DNA from: Paraburkholderia sp. CNPSo 3274
GTDB taxonomy: Bacteria > Pseudomonadota > Gammaproteobacteria > Burkholderiales > Burkholderiaceae
Reading direction: 5' to 3'
Assembly: GCF_024206475.1 (NCBI RefSeq)
Contig: NZ_JAMBPR010000005.1
Coordinates: forward strand, 62,001 to 126,000
Length of the DNA stretch: 64,000 nucleotides
Shown one piece after another: positions 16,536 through 25,411 of the stretch. Within the stretch, counting starts at the first letter, position 1. Each line of letters starts with the position of its first letter. The translations under genes and the position numbers were made by a program. The notes below the pieces were generated by a model. That model saw only the letters and a list, made by a program, of their open reading frames with translations. It was not told the DNA's origin and ran no database searches.

Positions 16536-17429
16536 ATGATACGCGAACTTAGAACCCTCGTTGCCGTGGCGAGAGAAGGCACGTTCGCCGCGGCGGGACA
16601 GAAGATCGGCCTGACCCAGGCCGCCGTAAGCGCGCAAATACAGCGCCTCGAGGCGGAGTTGGGCTTCACGCTGTTCGACCGCGAAGGGCGCACGGCGCGC
16701 CTGAACGCGATGGGCCAGCAGATCCTCGCGCAGGCGCAGGAAGTCATCCGGCTCTATGAAAACCTGAGTTCGAGCACAGCCGGCCCCGCGGCGACCGGAC
16801 GCGTCACGCTCGGCGCGATCGCTTCCGTGCAGCGCGCGCTGGTGCCAGAGGCGCTCGCCGAATTCCACCGCCGTTGTGCCGGCTGCCGCACGCGCGTGAT
16901 CCCCGGCGTTTCGATGGAGCTTCACAATCTCGTGGATGCCGGCGAAATCGACATGGCGGCCATCATCCGGCCACCCTTCGCACTGCAAAGCGATTTGCAC
17001 TGGACCACGCTCGCGCGCGAGCCGTTCCGGCTCATCGTGCCGCGTCATCTAAAAGGCCACGACTGGGCCGAACTGCTGGCGACACAACCCTTCATCCGCT
17101 ACGATCGGGCCTCTTTTGGCGGACGCCAGGTAGACCGCTTCCTGCGCCGCATACACTACACCGTGCAGGACCTGAGCGAACTCGACGAACTGGAGGCCAT
17201 CGTCGGGCTCGTTGCAAACGGCGTAGGGGTCGCGCTGGTGCCGCAAACGTCGGCGTGGCGGCGCTGGCCCGCCAAGGTGCGCGCGATCGATCTCGGGCAG
17301 CACACCTTCCACCGCGACGTCGGCCTCGTGCATCGCGCACCGGGCACGCTGAGCGACCCCGCGCGCCTGCTGATCCAACTGCTCGAAACTCGCGCCCGTG
17401 AGCAACAGCAGGCGGGCGAGGCGCAATGA
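16536..17429 (+). CDS. LysR family transcriptional regulator
   Basis: 297 residues. The N-terminal helix-turn-helix includes REGTFAAAGQKIGLTQAAVS and AQIQRLEAELGFTLFDR. The substrate-binding domain runs from about residue 90 to 290. It diverges from the VOC gene and is followed 37 bases later by an alpha/beta hydrolase gene, with which it may be co-transcribed. Both neighbours are candidate targets. The ligand is unknown. Confidence 0.93.
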   Translation: MIRELRTLVAVAREGTFAAAGQKIGLTQAAVSAQIQRLEAELGFTLFDREGRTARLNAMGQQILAQAQEVIRLYENLSSSTAGPAATGRVTLGAIASVQRALVPEALAEFHRRCAGCRTRVIPGVSMELHNLVDAGEIDMAAIIRPPFALQSDLHWTTLAREPFRLIVPRHLKGHDWAELLATQPFIRYDRASFGGRQVDRFLRRIHYTVQDLSELDELEAIVGLVANGVGVALVPQTSAWRRWPAKVRAIDLGQHTFHRDVGLVHRAPGTLSDPARLLIQLLETRAREQQQAGEAQ

Positions 17430-17466
17430 ACACATCATTCCTTTCAAGCCCACTGGAGAAACACAC

Positions 17467-18069
17467 TTGAGCACTCCCGAGCAATTGCTCTTCCTGCCGG
17501 GCGCCGCTGGAAACAAAGCCTTCTGGCAACCGCTGTCCGATCGCCTCGTCGCGCCGGCAGCACGTCGCGTCGTTGGCTATCCGGGTTTTGGCGGCGAACC
17601 GGCGGACCCGGCAGTCGCCAGCATCGACGACATCGTGCAACGCGTGCTGGCCATGCTCGATCGACCCACGGCGCTGATCGCCCAGTCGATGGGCGGTGTA
17701 GTCGCCGTGCGCGCGGCGCTCGAGAAGCCGCAGTTCGTCACGCATCTGGTGCTCTCGGTCACGTCGGGTAGCATCGAAACCGCGACGCTCGGCGCGCAAA
17801 ACTGGCGCGCGGGCGACACGAGCGCCTTTCCGGAGTGGTTCGTCTCGTTCCATACGGACCTTTCAGACCGCATCGCCAGCATCACCCAGCCGGCTCTGCT
17901 GCTTTGGGGCGACAACGATCCGTTGAGTCCCGTCGCGGTTGGCGAGCGGCTCAACGCCTTGCTCACCAATTCCACGCTGCATGTGGTGCGCGGCGGCGAG
18001 CACGATCTCGCGAGCGTCCACGCAGAAGCGTTGGCGCCGCTCGTAGATGCACATTTGATGGCGCACTGA
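17467..18069 (+). CDS. Alpha/beta hydrolase
   Basis: 200 residues from a TTG start at 17467, selected because GGAGA lies about 8 bases upstream and the protein then opens with LLFLPGAAGNKAFWQPL. The nucleophile elbow is AQSMGG with Ser74. A catalytic acid lies in LLWGDNDPLSP (Asp149 or 151), and His179 in RGGEHDLA completes the triad. It is short, with a minimal lid, like small esterases and MenH/YbfF-type hydrolases. A GTG 69 bases upstream would overlap the LysR gene and is less likely. Confidence 0.85.
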   Translation: MSTPEQLLFLPGAAGNKAFWQPLSDRLVAPAARRVVGYPGFGGEPADPAVASIDDIVQRVLAMLDRPTALIAQSMGGVVAVRAALEKPQFVTHLVLSVTSGSIETATLGAQNWRAGDTSAFPEWFVSFHTDLSDRIASITQPALLLWGDNDPLSPVAVGERLNALLTNSTLHVVRGGEHDLASVHAEALAPLVDAHLMAH

Positions 18070-18202
18070 TCCGTTGCCTCGCGGGACGGGTGAGAGTCGT
18101 TTCGACCAAATTCGCCGAAAAATACATTAAAAATAACTGGACGAAAATCAATACGATTGCACAAATCACTAGACCTTCGCCATCCAACCCACAGGAACGC
18201 CT

Positions 18203-19324
18203 ATGCCGCGCCCCATCGTCGCCCGCATTCAACCCGACGCCATCCGTCACAACCTGCAGCTGGCGAAGCGGCTCGCCGGTGGCTCGCGTGCCTTCGCCGT
18301 GATCAAGGCTAATGCGTACGGTCACGGCATCGAGCGCATCTATCCGGCGCTCGCGGGCGCCGACGGCATCGCCCTGCTCGACCTCGATGAAGCCGTGCGC
18401 GTGCGCGAACTGGGCTGGACCAAGCCGCTGCTGCTGCTCGAAGGCGTGTTCGAACCCGCCGACGTCGAGCTGGCCGTGGCGCACCGGCTCACCATGGCCG
18501 TGCATTGCGACGAGCAGCTCGATCTGCTCGCGGCAGCGAAGCCGCAGCATCCCATCGATATCCAGTTGAAGATGAACTCGGGCATGAACCGCCTGGGTTT
18601 CCGCCCCCATGCGTATCGCGCCGCGTGGGAGCGCGCGCGCGCCATTCCGTCGATCGGCGCGATCGCGCTCATGACGCACTTCGCGAACGCCGACGACGGC
18701 CAGGTCGACTGGCAGCTCGAGACGTTCGACGCGGCGGTGCAGGACATTCCCGGCGAGCAGTCGGTATCGAATTCGGCGGGCGTACTCTGGCACCCGCGCG
18801 CGCATCGCGACTGGGTGCGGCCCGGCACGATCCTCTATGGCGCGTCGCCCACGGGCGTGGCACGCCACGTGGAAGGCTTCGGGCTGCAATCGGCCATGAC
18901 GCTCACGAGCCGCATCATCGGCGTGCAAACGCTCGCGCCGCAGGAGACCATCGGCTATGGCCGCACCTTCGAGGTCGACCGGCCGATGCGCATCGGCGTG
19001 GTGGCGTGCGGCTATGCGGACGGCTATCCGCGCCACGCGCCCACCGGCACCCCAATTGCCGTCGATGGCGTGCGCACGCGCGTGGTCGGGCGCGTCTCGA
19101 TGGACATGCTCACGGTCGATCTCACGCCGTGCCCGAAGGCAGACATCGGTTCGAGCGTCGAGCTGTGGGGAGACCAGGTGCGCGTGGACGAAGTGGCCGA
19201 AGCGTCCGGCACCATCGGCTATGAGCTGCTGTGCGCACTCGCGCTGCGCGTGCCGGTGATCGTGGCCGATGGCGCGGATACGGCCTGCGCTGCGCAAGCA
19301 CACGGCGCGCGCGTAGCAGCCTGA
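18203..19324 (+). CDS. alr: Alanine racemase
   Basis: 373 residues, normal length. PLP binds Lys35 in [11 protein letters not shown], the family signature. The opposing catalytic tyrosine is Tyr271 in [11 protein letters not shown]. The N-terminal TIM barrel is followed by the C-terminal beta domain ([15 protein letters not shown]). It interconverts L- and D-alanine, for peptidoglycan synthesis or catabolism. No dadA lies beside it, although two DAO-type oxidases are in the same window. Upstream DNA (18070-18202) is A/T-rich and probably holds its promoter. Confidence 0.96.
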   Translation: MPRPIVARIQPDAIRHNLQLAKRLAGGSRAFAVIKANAYGHGIERIYPALAGADGIALLDLDEAVRVRELGWTKPLLLLEGVFEPADVELAVAHRLTMAVHCDEQLDLLAAAKPQHPIDIQLKMNSGMNRLGFRPHAYRAAWERARAIPSIGAIALMTHFANADDGQVDWQLETFDAAVQDIPGEQSVSNSAGVLWHPRAHRDWVRPGTILYGASPTGVARHVEGFGLQSAMTLTSRIIGVQTLAPQETIGYGRTFEVDRPMRIGVVACGYADGYPRHAPTGTPIAVDGVRTRVVGRVSMDMLTVDLTPCPKADIGSSVELWGDQVRVDEVAEASGTIGYELLCALALRVPVIVADGADTACAAQAHGARVAA

Positions 19325-19455
19325 CTACGCCGAAAGCTCGCTGACGAAATTTCGTCAAACTTCCGGTTGAGCCCCGGCCTTGCGTCACCTATTTTTGTGT
19401 AGACACGCCCGGCGCATTGCGCGCCGCGCGGTGCCAACACTTCAAGGAGACACTC

Positions 19456-20526
19456 GTGGCCGACCAGGAGACTCACGCGTACGCGCCGCATCACGCGGAC
19501 TACCGGCTCATCGGCGGCGCAGGCGAACGCGCGCGCGCAGCGGGCCTCGTCAACGCGCACTGGTACCGGTGCGCCGTGCCGCGCCTCGTGATGAAACAGC
19601 TCATGCAGCGCAGCGACGCGCGAGCCATGCGCGACACCGTGATCTGGTATGCGGCCATCGTCGCGAGCGGCGTGCTCGCCGGGTTCCTCTGGCACGCGCA
19701 TTCGTGGTGGGCGCTGCCCGCGTTCCTGCTCTACGGCACGCTCTATTGCAGCCCCGCCGATTCGCGCTGGCACGAAGCGGGGCACGGCACCGCATTCAAA
19801 ACGCGCTGGATGAACGACGTGCTCTATCAGATCGCTTCGTTCCAGGTGTTCCGCTGCGCGACGATCTGGCGCTGGAGCCACGCGCGCCATCACACCGACA
19901 CGCTGGTGGTGGGCCGCGATCCCGAGATCGCCGCGCCGCGCCCCACCGACTGGCTCTCGCTCGCCCTCAACATCTTTGCGCTCAAGCACGTCTCGCGTGA
20001 GTCGCCGCGCATGATCTCCGCCGCGTGCGGACGTCTGGGCGCGGAAGAACAAAGCTTCGTGCCCGCCTCCGAATGGCCCAAGGCCATTCGCGAAGCGCGC
20101 CTGAGCCTGCTTGTCTACGCGATTGTGATTGGCGCGTGTATCGGCTTTCGCACCATCGTGCCGCTGCTTTATATCGGCCTGCCGAGCTTGTACGGCGCGT
20201 GGCTTTATCTCTACTTCGGCCTCACGCAGCACGCGGGCATGCCCGAGAACGTGCTCGACCACCGGCGCAACTGCCGCACGGTGATGATGAATCCCGTGTT
20301 CCGCTTTCTCTACTGGAACATGAATTATCACGTCGAGCATCACATGTTTCCGATGATTCCTTTTCACGCGCTGCAGCGCCTGCACGAAGTCGTGAAAATG
20401 GATATGCCGCCGCCCTATCGCAGCAGCCTTGCCGCCTACGCGGAAATCATTCCCGCGCTCGTGCGGCAAACACGCGATCCCTCCTATCACGTGGCGCGCC
20501 CGGTCCCGGGTCACGCCGAAGCCTGA
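19456..20526 (+). CDS. MocD-like membrane diiron oxygenase / fatty acid desaturase family protein (copy 1)
   Basis: 356 residues from GTG 19456, preceded by AAGGAGA. There are several membrane spans (about 62-100 and 218-255). Four histidine clusters supply a diiron site: HEAGH (106-110), HARHH (142-146), QHAG (His259) and HVEHH (292-296). The combination with a Rieske ferredoxin gene 45 bases downstream is that of rhizopine catabolism genes mocD and mocE. There MocD is an oxygenase acting with MocE and a reductase. The alternative is an ordinary lipid desaturase using a Rieske donor. A second such pair occurs at 27767-29200. Confidence 0.88.
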   Translation: MADQETHAYAPHHADYRLIGGAGERARAAGLVNAHWYRCAVPRLVMKQLMQRSDARAMRDTVIWYAAIVASGVLAGFLWHAHSWWALPAFLLYGTLYCSPADSRWHEAGHGTAFKTRWMNDVLYQIASFQVFRCATIWRWSHARHHTDTLVVGRDPEIAAPRPTDWLSLALNIFALKHVSRESPRMISAACGRLGAEEQSFVPASEWPKAIREARLSLLVYAIVIGACIGFRTIVPLLYIGLPSLYGAWLYLYFGLTQHAGMPENVLDHRRNCRTVMMNPVFRFLYWNMNYHVEHHMFPMIPFHALQRLHEVVKMDMPPPYRSSLAAYAEIIPALVRQTRDPSYHVARPVPGHAEA

Positions 20527-20571
20527 CCCGTTGCGTACACAACCTTCAATACGAATCTGGAGACTCACCCC

Positions 20572-20880
20572 ATGCCCCAATGGATCGACGCAGCCGCACT
20601 CGACGATATCGAAGACGAAGACGTCATGCGCTTCGACCACGGCGGACGCACCTTTGCAATCTACCGCGTGGAAGACGAGGTCTACGCGAGCGACGGGCTC
20701 TGCACACATGAACACGTGCACCTGAGCGACGGGCTCGTGATGGGCCATGTGATCGAATGTCCGAAGCACAATGGTCGCTTCGACGTGCGTGACGGCAAGC
20801 CGCTTTGTGCACCGGTATGCGAGAAGCTCGCAACGTATCCGGCAAAGGTCGAAGGTGGACGGATCTATATTGAAGTGTGA
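20572..20880 (+). CDS. MocE-like Rieske [2Fe-2S] ferredoxin (copy 1)
   Basis: 102 residues. Rieske ligands are C44-T-H46 and C63-P-K-H66. It is a soluble ferredoxin of the type that feeds oxygenases; no catalytic domain is attached. It lies directly after the MocD-like gene, so it is the likely electron donor. No reductase gene is adjacent here, and the one at 25412-26659 could serve both pairs. Confidence 0.93.
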   Translation: MPQWIDAAALDDIEDEDVMRFDHGGRTFAIYRVEDEVYASDGLCTHEHVHLSDGLVMGHVIECPKHNGRFDVRDGKPLCAPVCEKLATYPAKVEGGRIYIEV

Positions 20881-20913
20881 TGCACCGAAACCTTGCACGA
20901 AGGAAGCGAAAAA

Positions 20914-20935
20914 GCCGCGCAAACGTTAGCGCGGC
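20914..20935 (+). terminator. Probable terminator after the first MocD/MocE pair
   Basis: GCCGCGC and GCGCGGC make a 7-bp GC-rich stem with an 8-base loop, 33 bases past the Rieske stop. Five A's precede and GTTTG follows. The T-run is weak, so termination efficiency is uncertain. Confidence 0.5.
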
Positions 20936-21058
20936 GTTTGCCGATCATTACGGTGTATTAAACAAGCCAAGTTGAACGCTTACTCTCGCCCATGTAACGA
21001 GAATGACATAAATAGCCATTAGCGTGCTGATTCTCCATATTAATCGGAATGGATAGTC

Positions 21059-22291
21059 ATGCACCCCGCGCTCGCGCAGTTTCGTCGTCCGGGTCTTCCC
21101 GTAGGCCCGCGCAGCGCCGGAGAACTGGCTCTGGAAGTGCCGGCCATCGACGCTTCGGATTCGAACTCTCTCGTCATGGAGATTTTCTATTCGAGGCGCG
21201 ACATGGCCAGTCTCGCGGTGATCGAAAACGATCGCCCCGTCGGGCTCATCAACCGCGATATTTTTCTGTCGCAAATGAGCAAGCCGTTTCATCGCGAGCT
21301 ATACGACAAGAAGAGTTGCATCGCGTTCATGGACAAGGAGCCATTGATCGTCGACGTGGACATGAGCATCGAGGCGCTCACGTTCAAAACCGTTGAAGTC
21401 GGCGAAAAGGCGCTAGTCGATGGTTTCATCGTGACGCGCGAAGGCCGCTTCGTTGGTGTGGGCAACGGCTTGCGGTTGCTTTCCGTCGTGGCGGAAATGC
21501 AGGCGGAAAAGAATCGTCAGATCATGCAGAGCATCGAGTATGCGAGCGTGATCCAGCAAGCCATGCTGCGCGCCTCGCGCGAAACGCTCACGACCATGCT
21601 GCCCGATGCGGCGCTCGTCTGGGAGCCGCGCGACGTGGTGGGCGGCGACTTCTACCATTTCGCGGCGTTTGCCGACGGCTGGTTCGGCGCGGTGGCCGAT
21701 TGCACGGGGCACGGCGTGCCCGGCGCGTTCATGACCCTGCTCGCCTCGGCATCGCTTTCGCAGGCGCTCGAACAGATCGGCCCGCGTAACCCCTCCGCGC
21801 TGCTGGCAGCCGTCAATCGCAATGTGAAGGGCCTGCTCGGGCAAATCAACGGCACAGGCGACGCCCCGCAGTCCAACGACGGTCTGGACGCCGCGTTCTT
21901 CTGGTTCGACGCCGCCAGACAGGTGCTGCACTTTGCGGGTGCGCGGGTCGCGCTGCATGTCTTGCGTGCGGATGCGGAACAGTTCGAAAGCATTGCCGGC
22001 GACCGCATGGGCGTGGGCTATGTCGACAGCCTCGCCGATTACACTTGGAGCCAGCACGCCGTAGCCGTGCCCCACGGCAGCCTGCTGTTCGTTTCCACCG
22101 ATGGTCTGACCGATCAGATTGGCGGCCCGCGAAAAATCGCGTTCGGGAAACGCCGGACGCTCGACCGGATTCTCGCTGAGCGCGAGAACGCTTCTTCTTT
22201 CATCTGCGCACGTTTGCTCGAGACCTTTGCGGCATGGCAAGGCTCACAGGCGCGCCGCGACGATGTCACGCTTTTCTTCGCACGAGTTTGA
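21059..22291 (+). CDS. siaA: SiaA-like PP2C/SpoIIE protein phosphatase with N-terminal CBS-like region
   Basis: 410 residues. Residues about 20-145 look like a CBS-type sensory module (MASLAVIENDRPVGLINRD, DGFIVTREGRFVGVGNGLRL), with no transmembrane segment. A helical linker leads into a PP2C/SpoIIE phosphatase domain (about 175-410). Metal-binding aspartates are D197 (VVGGDF), D214 (ADCTGHGVPGAF), and those in STDGLTD and RRDDVTLF. It heads a siaBCD-type cluster. In Pseudomonas aeruginosa SiaA dephosphorylates SiaC; the same role is inferred here. The P. aeruginosa protein is membrane-bound with HAMP, so the input side differs. Confidence 0.88.
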   Translation: MHPALAQFRRPGLPVGPRSAGELALEVPAIDASDSNSLVMEIFYSRRDMASLAVIENDRPVGLINRDIFLSQMSKPFHRELYDKKSCIAFMDKEPLIVDVDMSIEALTFKTVEVGEKALVDGFIVTREGRFVGVGNGLRLLSVVAEMQAEKNRQIMQSIEYASVIQQAMLRASRETLTTMLPDAALVWEPRDVVGGDFYHFAAFADGWFGAVADCTGHGVPGAFMTLLASASLSQALEQIGPRNPSALLAAVNRNVKGLLGQINGTGDAPQSNDGLDAAFFWFDAARQVLHFAGARVALHVLRADAEQFESIAGDRMGVGYVDSLADYTWSQHAVAVPHGSLLFVSTDGLTDQIGGPRKIAFGKRRTLDRILAERENASSFICARLLETFAAWQGSQARRDDVTLFFARV

Positions 22292-22305
22292 GGTAGTTCA
22301 CCAAT

Positions 22306-22869
22306 ATGTCTGGAATTCTGGATCAAAACTGCTGCTTCTTCGAAATCGCACAGAAGCGCAATTTGCTCTTCTATCACAAAGGCTATTTTTCGCACAGCAT
22401 CGTCGCGGCGATGAGCGAGGTCGTGAAGCTGCAACTGGAAGTGGCGGGACTGAGCACGTCCACGCGCAGAAGGATCTTCTCTTCGTTCATCGAGCTTTCG
22501 CACAATATCGTGCACTACTCGTGCGACGCGCTGTCCGAAGATCAAGGCCAGGGCGGTGCAATACGAGAAGGCGCGATGTGCATTTCCGCGGAAGGCGAGC
22601 GCCACCTCATGGTATGCGTGAATCCCATCGCCACGGCGGCCGTGGACGAATTGCGCGAGAAGCTGGCGCCGCTGCGCAACATGTCGATCGAAGAAATCAA
22701 GCAGGCCTACAAGATGTCGTTGCGCGCCGACACGCCTGCTGACAGCAAAGGCGCGGGACTGGGTTTTCTGACGATGGCGCGCGACGCCAGTGCGCCGCTC
22801 GAATTCGCGTTTCATCCACGCGAAGACGATACGGGCACCACACTGTTTTGCCTCAAGACCATCATCTGA
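22306..22869 (+). CDS. siaB: SiaB family protein kinase
   Basis: 187 residues. It has a GHKL/HPK-like fold with the N-box-like helix FIELSHNIVHYSC and a glycine-rich SKGAGLGFLTMAR loop. SiaB kinases phosphorylate the antagonist-like partner SiaC, which is encoded next. It follows siaA by 14 bases and precedes siaC by 18, so the genes form one operon. SiaB-type kinases are short and lack sensor domains, as seen here. Confidence 0.9.
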   Translation: MSGILDQNCCFFEIAQKRNLLFYHKGYFSHSIVAAMSEVVKLQLEVAGLSTSTRRRIFSSFIELSHNIVHYSCDALSEDQGQGGAIREGAMCISAEGERHLMVCVNPIATAAVDELREKLAPLRNMSIEEIKQAYKMSLRADTPADSKGAGLGFLTMARDASAPLEFAFHPREDDTGTTLFCLKTII

Positions 22870-22887
22870 CCAGGGCACGCGTACAAA

Positions 22888-23274
22888 ATGGAAAACCTTT
22901 TTATCGCCGCCACGGCAACGTCGCCTGAAATCGACTTCCGCTTCGACGCAAACGTGCTGTCACTGCGCGGCGAATCGTATCCCGAGCATGCCGCCGCGTT
23001 CTACGCGCCGATCATCGAGCGGCTCAATCTCTGGCTCAAAGGATGCGAAAACGCCGCGATCACGGTCGATGTCACGCTCACCTACTTCAACAGTTCGAGC
23101 ACCAAAATGCTGTTCAGCGTGTTCGACGCACTGGATCGCGCCGCAGCGGCGGGCAACCAGGTGCAGGTGAACTGGTACCGCGACGAAGAAGACGAAACGA
23201 TCCTCGAATTCGGCGAGGAACTGCAGACCGACTTCACGGCAATCAAGTTCAACGATTGCCCGGTTGCAACGTGA
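22888..23274 (+). CDS. siaC: SiaC family regulatory phosphoprotein (DUF1987)
   Basis: 128 residues. It begins MENLFIAATATSPEIDFRFD and contains YFNSSSTKMLFSVFDAL. By family analogy the serine/threonine patch at about 69-72 includes the residue that SiaB phosphorylates and SiaA dephosphorylates. Unphosphorylated SiaC activates the diguanylate cyclase SiaD in Pseudomonas. The C-terminus is strongly acidic (DEEDETILEFGEEL). It is directly upstream of the cyclase gene. Confidence 0.9.
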   Translation: MENLFIAATATSPEIDFRFDANVLSLRGESYPEHAAAFYAPIIERLNLWLKGCENAAITVDVTLTYFNSSSTKMLFSVFDALDRAAAAGNQVQVNWYRDEEDETILEFGEELQTDFTAIKFNDCPVAT

Positions 23275-23296
23275 GGATGCTTTGAGGACGACGCGC

Positions 23297-24037
23297 GTGG
23301 ATACGACTGCCTTACGGGACACATTGAAGGATCATTACCTCGACCTGTTCCGCAGCGAAAGCGAGGCGCTGGAGCGGGCCCGGGCGATTGCCGAGGGTCC
23401 GGAGTCGCACGCGCAAAGTCATCGCGAGGCGCTCCTCGAGCTCATCCAGCATTACGAGCGCCTGATGCGCGAAACCCGCCGCCTGATCGGGCGCAGCGAT
23501 CGCGCCGAGCGCGAAATGCAGGCGCTCACGCAGCAACTGCAATATCGCGCGACGCACGACGCGCTGACCGGCGTGTTGAATCGCAGCGCCGTGATCGAAC
23601 GCACAGTGAAAGCGCTGCGCGCGAATCGGGCGGTGATGATCCTGCTCGACATCGACGACTTCAAGAAGGTCAACGACGAATTCGGGCACCCGGCCGGCGA
23701 CCGCGTGATCTCGGGCATCGTGAACTGCCTGCGGCGCATTCTCGGCGAGACCGGCATCATCGGACGCGTGGGCGGCGAAGAGTTCACGGTCGTATTGCCG
23801 GGCTTCGAGATTGCCGATGCCTTGCAACTCGCCGAGCGCATGCGCGCGGCCATTGCGAATCACGCGTTCCCCGCGCCGGTGTGCCGCCCCATTACTGCCA
23901 GTTTCGGCGTAAGCGACAATCCGGCGGGCATCGATTTCGACACGGCGTACGGACTCGCCGATTCCGCGTTGTACACCGCCAAGCGCGGCGGCCGAAACTG
24001 CGTGACGTTCGAAGGGCAAATCGCCTCGGCAGGTTGA
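23297..24037 (+). CDS. siaD: SiaD-like diguanylate cyclase (GGDEF)
   Basis: 246 residues from GTG 23297 (GAGGA upstream). TTG codons at 23264 and 23282 are alternative starts. An N-terminal helical region (1-80) probably binds SiaC. The cyclase domain carries LLDIDDFKKVNDEFGH and the active loop GGEEF (159-163). The RxxD inhibitory site expected just before it is absent (ETGI). It makes c-di-GMP from GTP, controlling aggregation or biofilm growth in known SiaABCD systems. There is no transmembrane segment. Confidence 0.9.
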   Translation: MDTTALRDTLKDHYLDLFRSESEALERARAIAEGPESHAQSHREALLELIQHYERLMRETRRLIGRSDRAEREMQALTQQLQYRATHDALTGVLNRSAVIERTVKALRANRAVMILLDIDDFKKVNDEFGHPAGDRVISGIVNCLRRILGETGIIGRVGGEEFTVVLPGFEIADALQLAERMRAAIANHAFPAPVCRPITASFGVSDNPAGIDFDTAYGLADSALYTAKRGGRNCVTFEGQIASAG

Positions 24038-24180
24038 GCGACGGTGGCTATTCGGGCCGTTGCCACGCCACGCTCGTCTTTTCCGAACGCCACTACAATG
24101 GTGCGGAGAAAATGGCGACGCGTATGAAGAATGCAGGTCACGAAATCGCGCGTCGGTAGAGCAAATCAGCGAGGCGATCG

Positions 24181-25311
24181 ATGACAGCGAAGCAGCCGGC
24201 AAACCTGGCATTGCCAGGGCAAGTCGTACTCGTGTTGCAGGGTGGCGGCGCGTTGGGCGCCTATCAACTCGGCGTTTATGAGGCGCTGTACGAAGCCGGC
24301 ATCCATGTGGACTGGGTGATCGGCACCTCCATTGGCGCCATCAACGCTGCGTTGATCGCCGGAAACGCACCGGAGCACCGCTTCGAGCGCCTGGACGAAT
24401 TCTGGCATCGCGTCACCGACCGCACCCGCCTCGACGTGGCGGCAGCATGGCCCGGCTTCGCGCCCGGCTGGGACAAGACGTTTGCAAAACTGATGATCAT
24501 CGGCGGCGGCATTGCGGGGTTCTTTCAGCCCAACCCGGCGTCGTGGTTCGGTCCGCTCGCGCGCCTGGGTGTAGATCGCGCGTCTTACTACAAGATCGCA
24601 CCACTGCGCGACACGCTCATTTCACTGGTTGACTTCGAATTGCTGAACGCCGGGCACCCGCGCCTCACCGTGGGCGCGGTGAACGCACGCACGGGTGCGA
24701 TGCACTATTTCGATTCGCGCGACCAGCGCCTGAACGTCGAGCACATCATGAGCTCGGGTGCGCTGCCGCCCGCGTTCCCGGCGGTGCGCATCGACGGTGA
24801 GCCGTACTGGGACGGCGGCATCTATTCCAATACGCCGGTCGAGGTCGTGCTGGACGACAAGCCGCGGAACAGTTCGGTCATCTTCTCGGTGCAGGTGTGG
24901 AATCCCGCGGGCCCGGAACCGGAAAGCATCTGGCAGATCGCAGAGCGGCAAAAGGATATTCAGTACGCGAGCCGCACGGAAAGCCATATCGCGCGCCAGC
25001 AGCAGATACACCGCTTGCGCCACGTGATCCGCGAACTGGCGAAGCGCGTGCCCGAGGCCGAACGCGACACAATCGATGTGCAGCAGCTAGCGGCCTGGGG
25101 CTGCGAGACCACCATGCGGCTCATCAAGCTTGCGGCGCCACGACTCGACGGCGACGACCAGTTGAAGGACATCGACTTCACACCGTCGGGCATTGCCGCG
25201 CGCCGGCGCGCGGGCTACGAGGCCGCCATGCGCGCGATCGAAGCGAGACCCTGGGAAGCACCGATGGACCCGATAGAAGGACTCAGCGTCTACAGCGCGG
25301 ACGAAGAATAA
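24181..25311 (+). CDS. Patatin-like phospholipase
   Basis: 376 residues. The oxyanion loop GGGALGAYQLGVYEAL is at 21-36. The nucleophile is Ser50 in GTSIG, and the catalytic aspartate is in YWDGGIYSNTP. The C-terminal DUF3734-like extension is typical of the cytosolic bacterial group that includes HbdB-linked patatins. It hydrolyses acyl esters of phospholipids or storage lipids. It lies 143 bases after the siaD-like gene, so it may be transcribed separately. It converges with the moc-like operon. Confidence 0.92.
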   Translation: MTAKQPANLALPGQVVLVLQGGGALGAYQLGVYEALYEAGIHVDWVIGTSIGAINAALIAGNAPEHRFERLDEFWHRVTDRTRLDVAAAWPGFAPGWDKTFAKLMIIGGGIAGFFQPNPASWFGPLARLGVDRASYYKIAPLRDTLISLVDFELLNAGHPRLTVGAVNARTGAMHYFDSRDQRLNVEHIMSSGALPPAFPAVRIDGEPYWDGGIYSNTPVEVVLDDKPRNSSVIFSVQVWNPAGPEPESIWQIAERQKDIQYASRTESHIARQQQIHRLRHVIRELAKRVPEAERDTIDVQQLAAWGCETTMRLIKLAAPRLDGDDQLKDIDFTPSGIAARRRAGYEAAMRAIEARPWEAPMDPIEGLSVYSADEE

Positions 25312-25362
25312 AAGAAAGCGATAGGGCATGAAGCCCATATCGCCCCACTCGAACCACAGTGG

Positions 25363-25391
25363 AAAAAAGCCGGCGGGTGGAGCCACCGGCC
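25363..25391 (-). terminator. Rho-independent terminator of the moc-like minus-strand operon
   Basis: On the minus strand a GC-rich hairpin (GCCGGTGG pairing with CCACC-CGCCGGC, one small bulge) is followed at once by six T's. It lies 20 bases after the stop of the ferredoxin reductase gene. This is a textbook intrinsic terminator. Confidence 0.75.
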
Positions 25392-25411
25392 GAGCTGATC
25401 GATCCGGTCGT

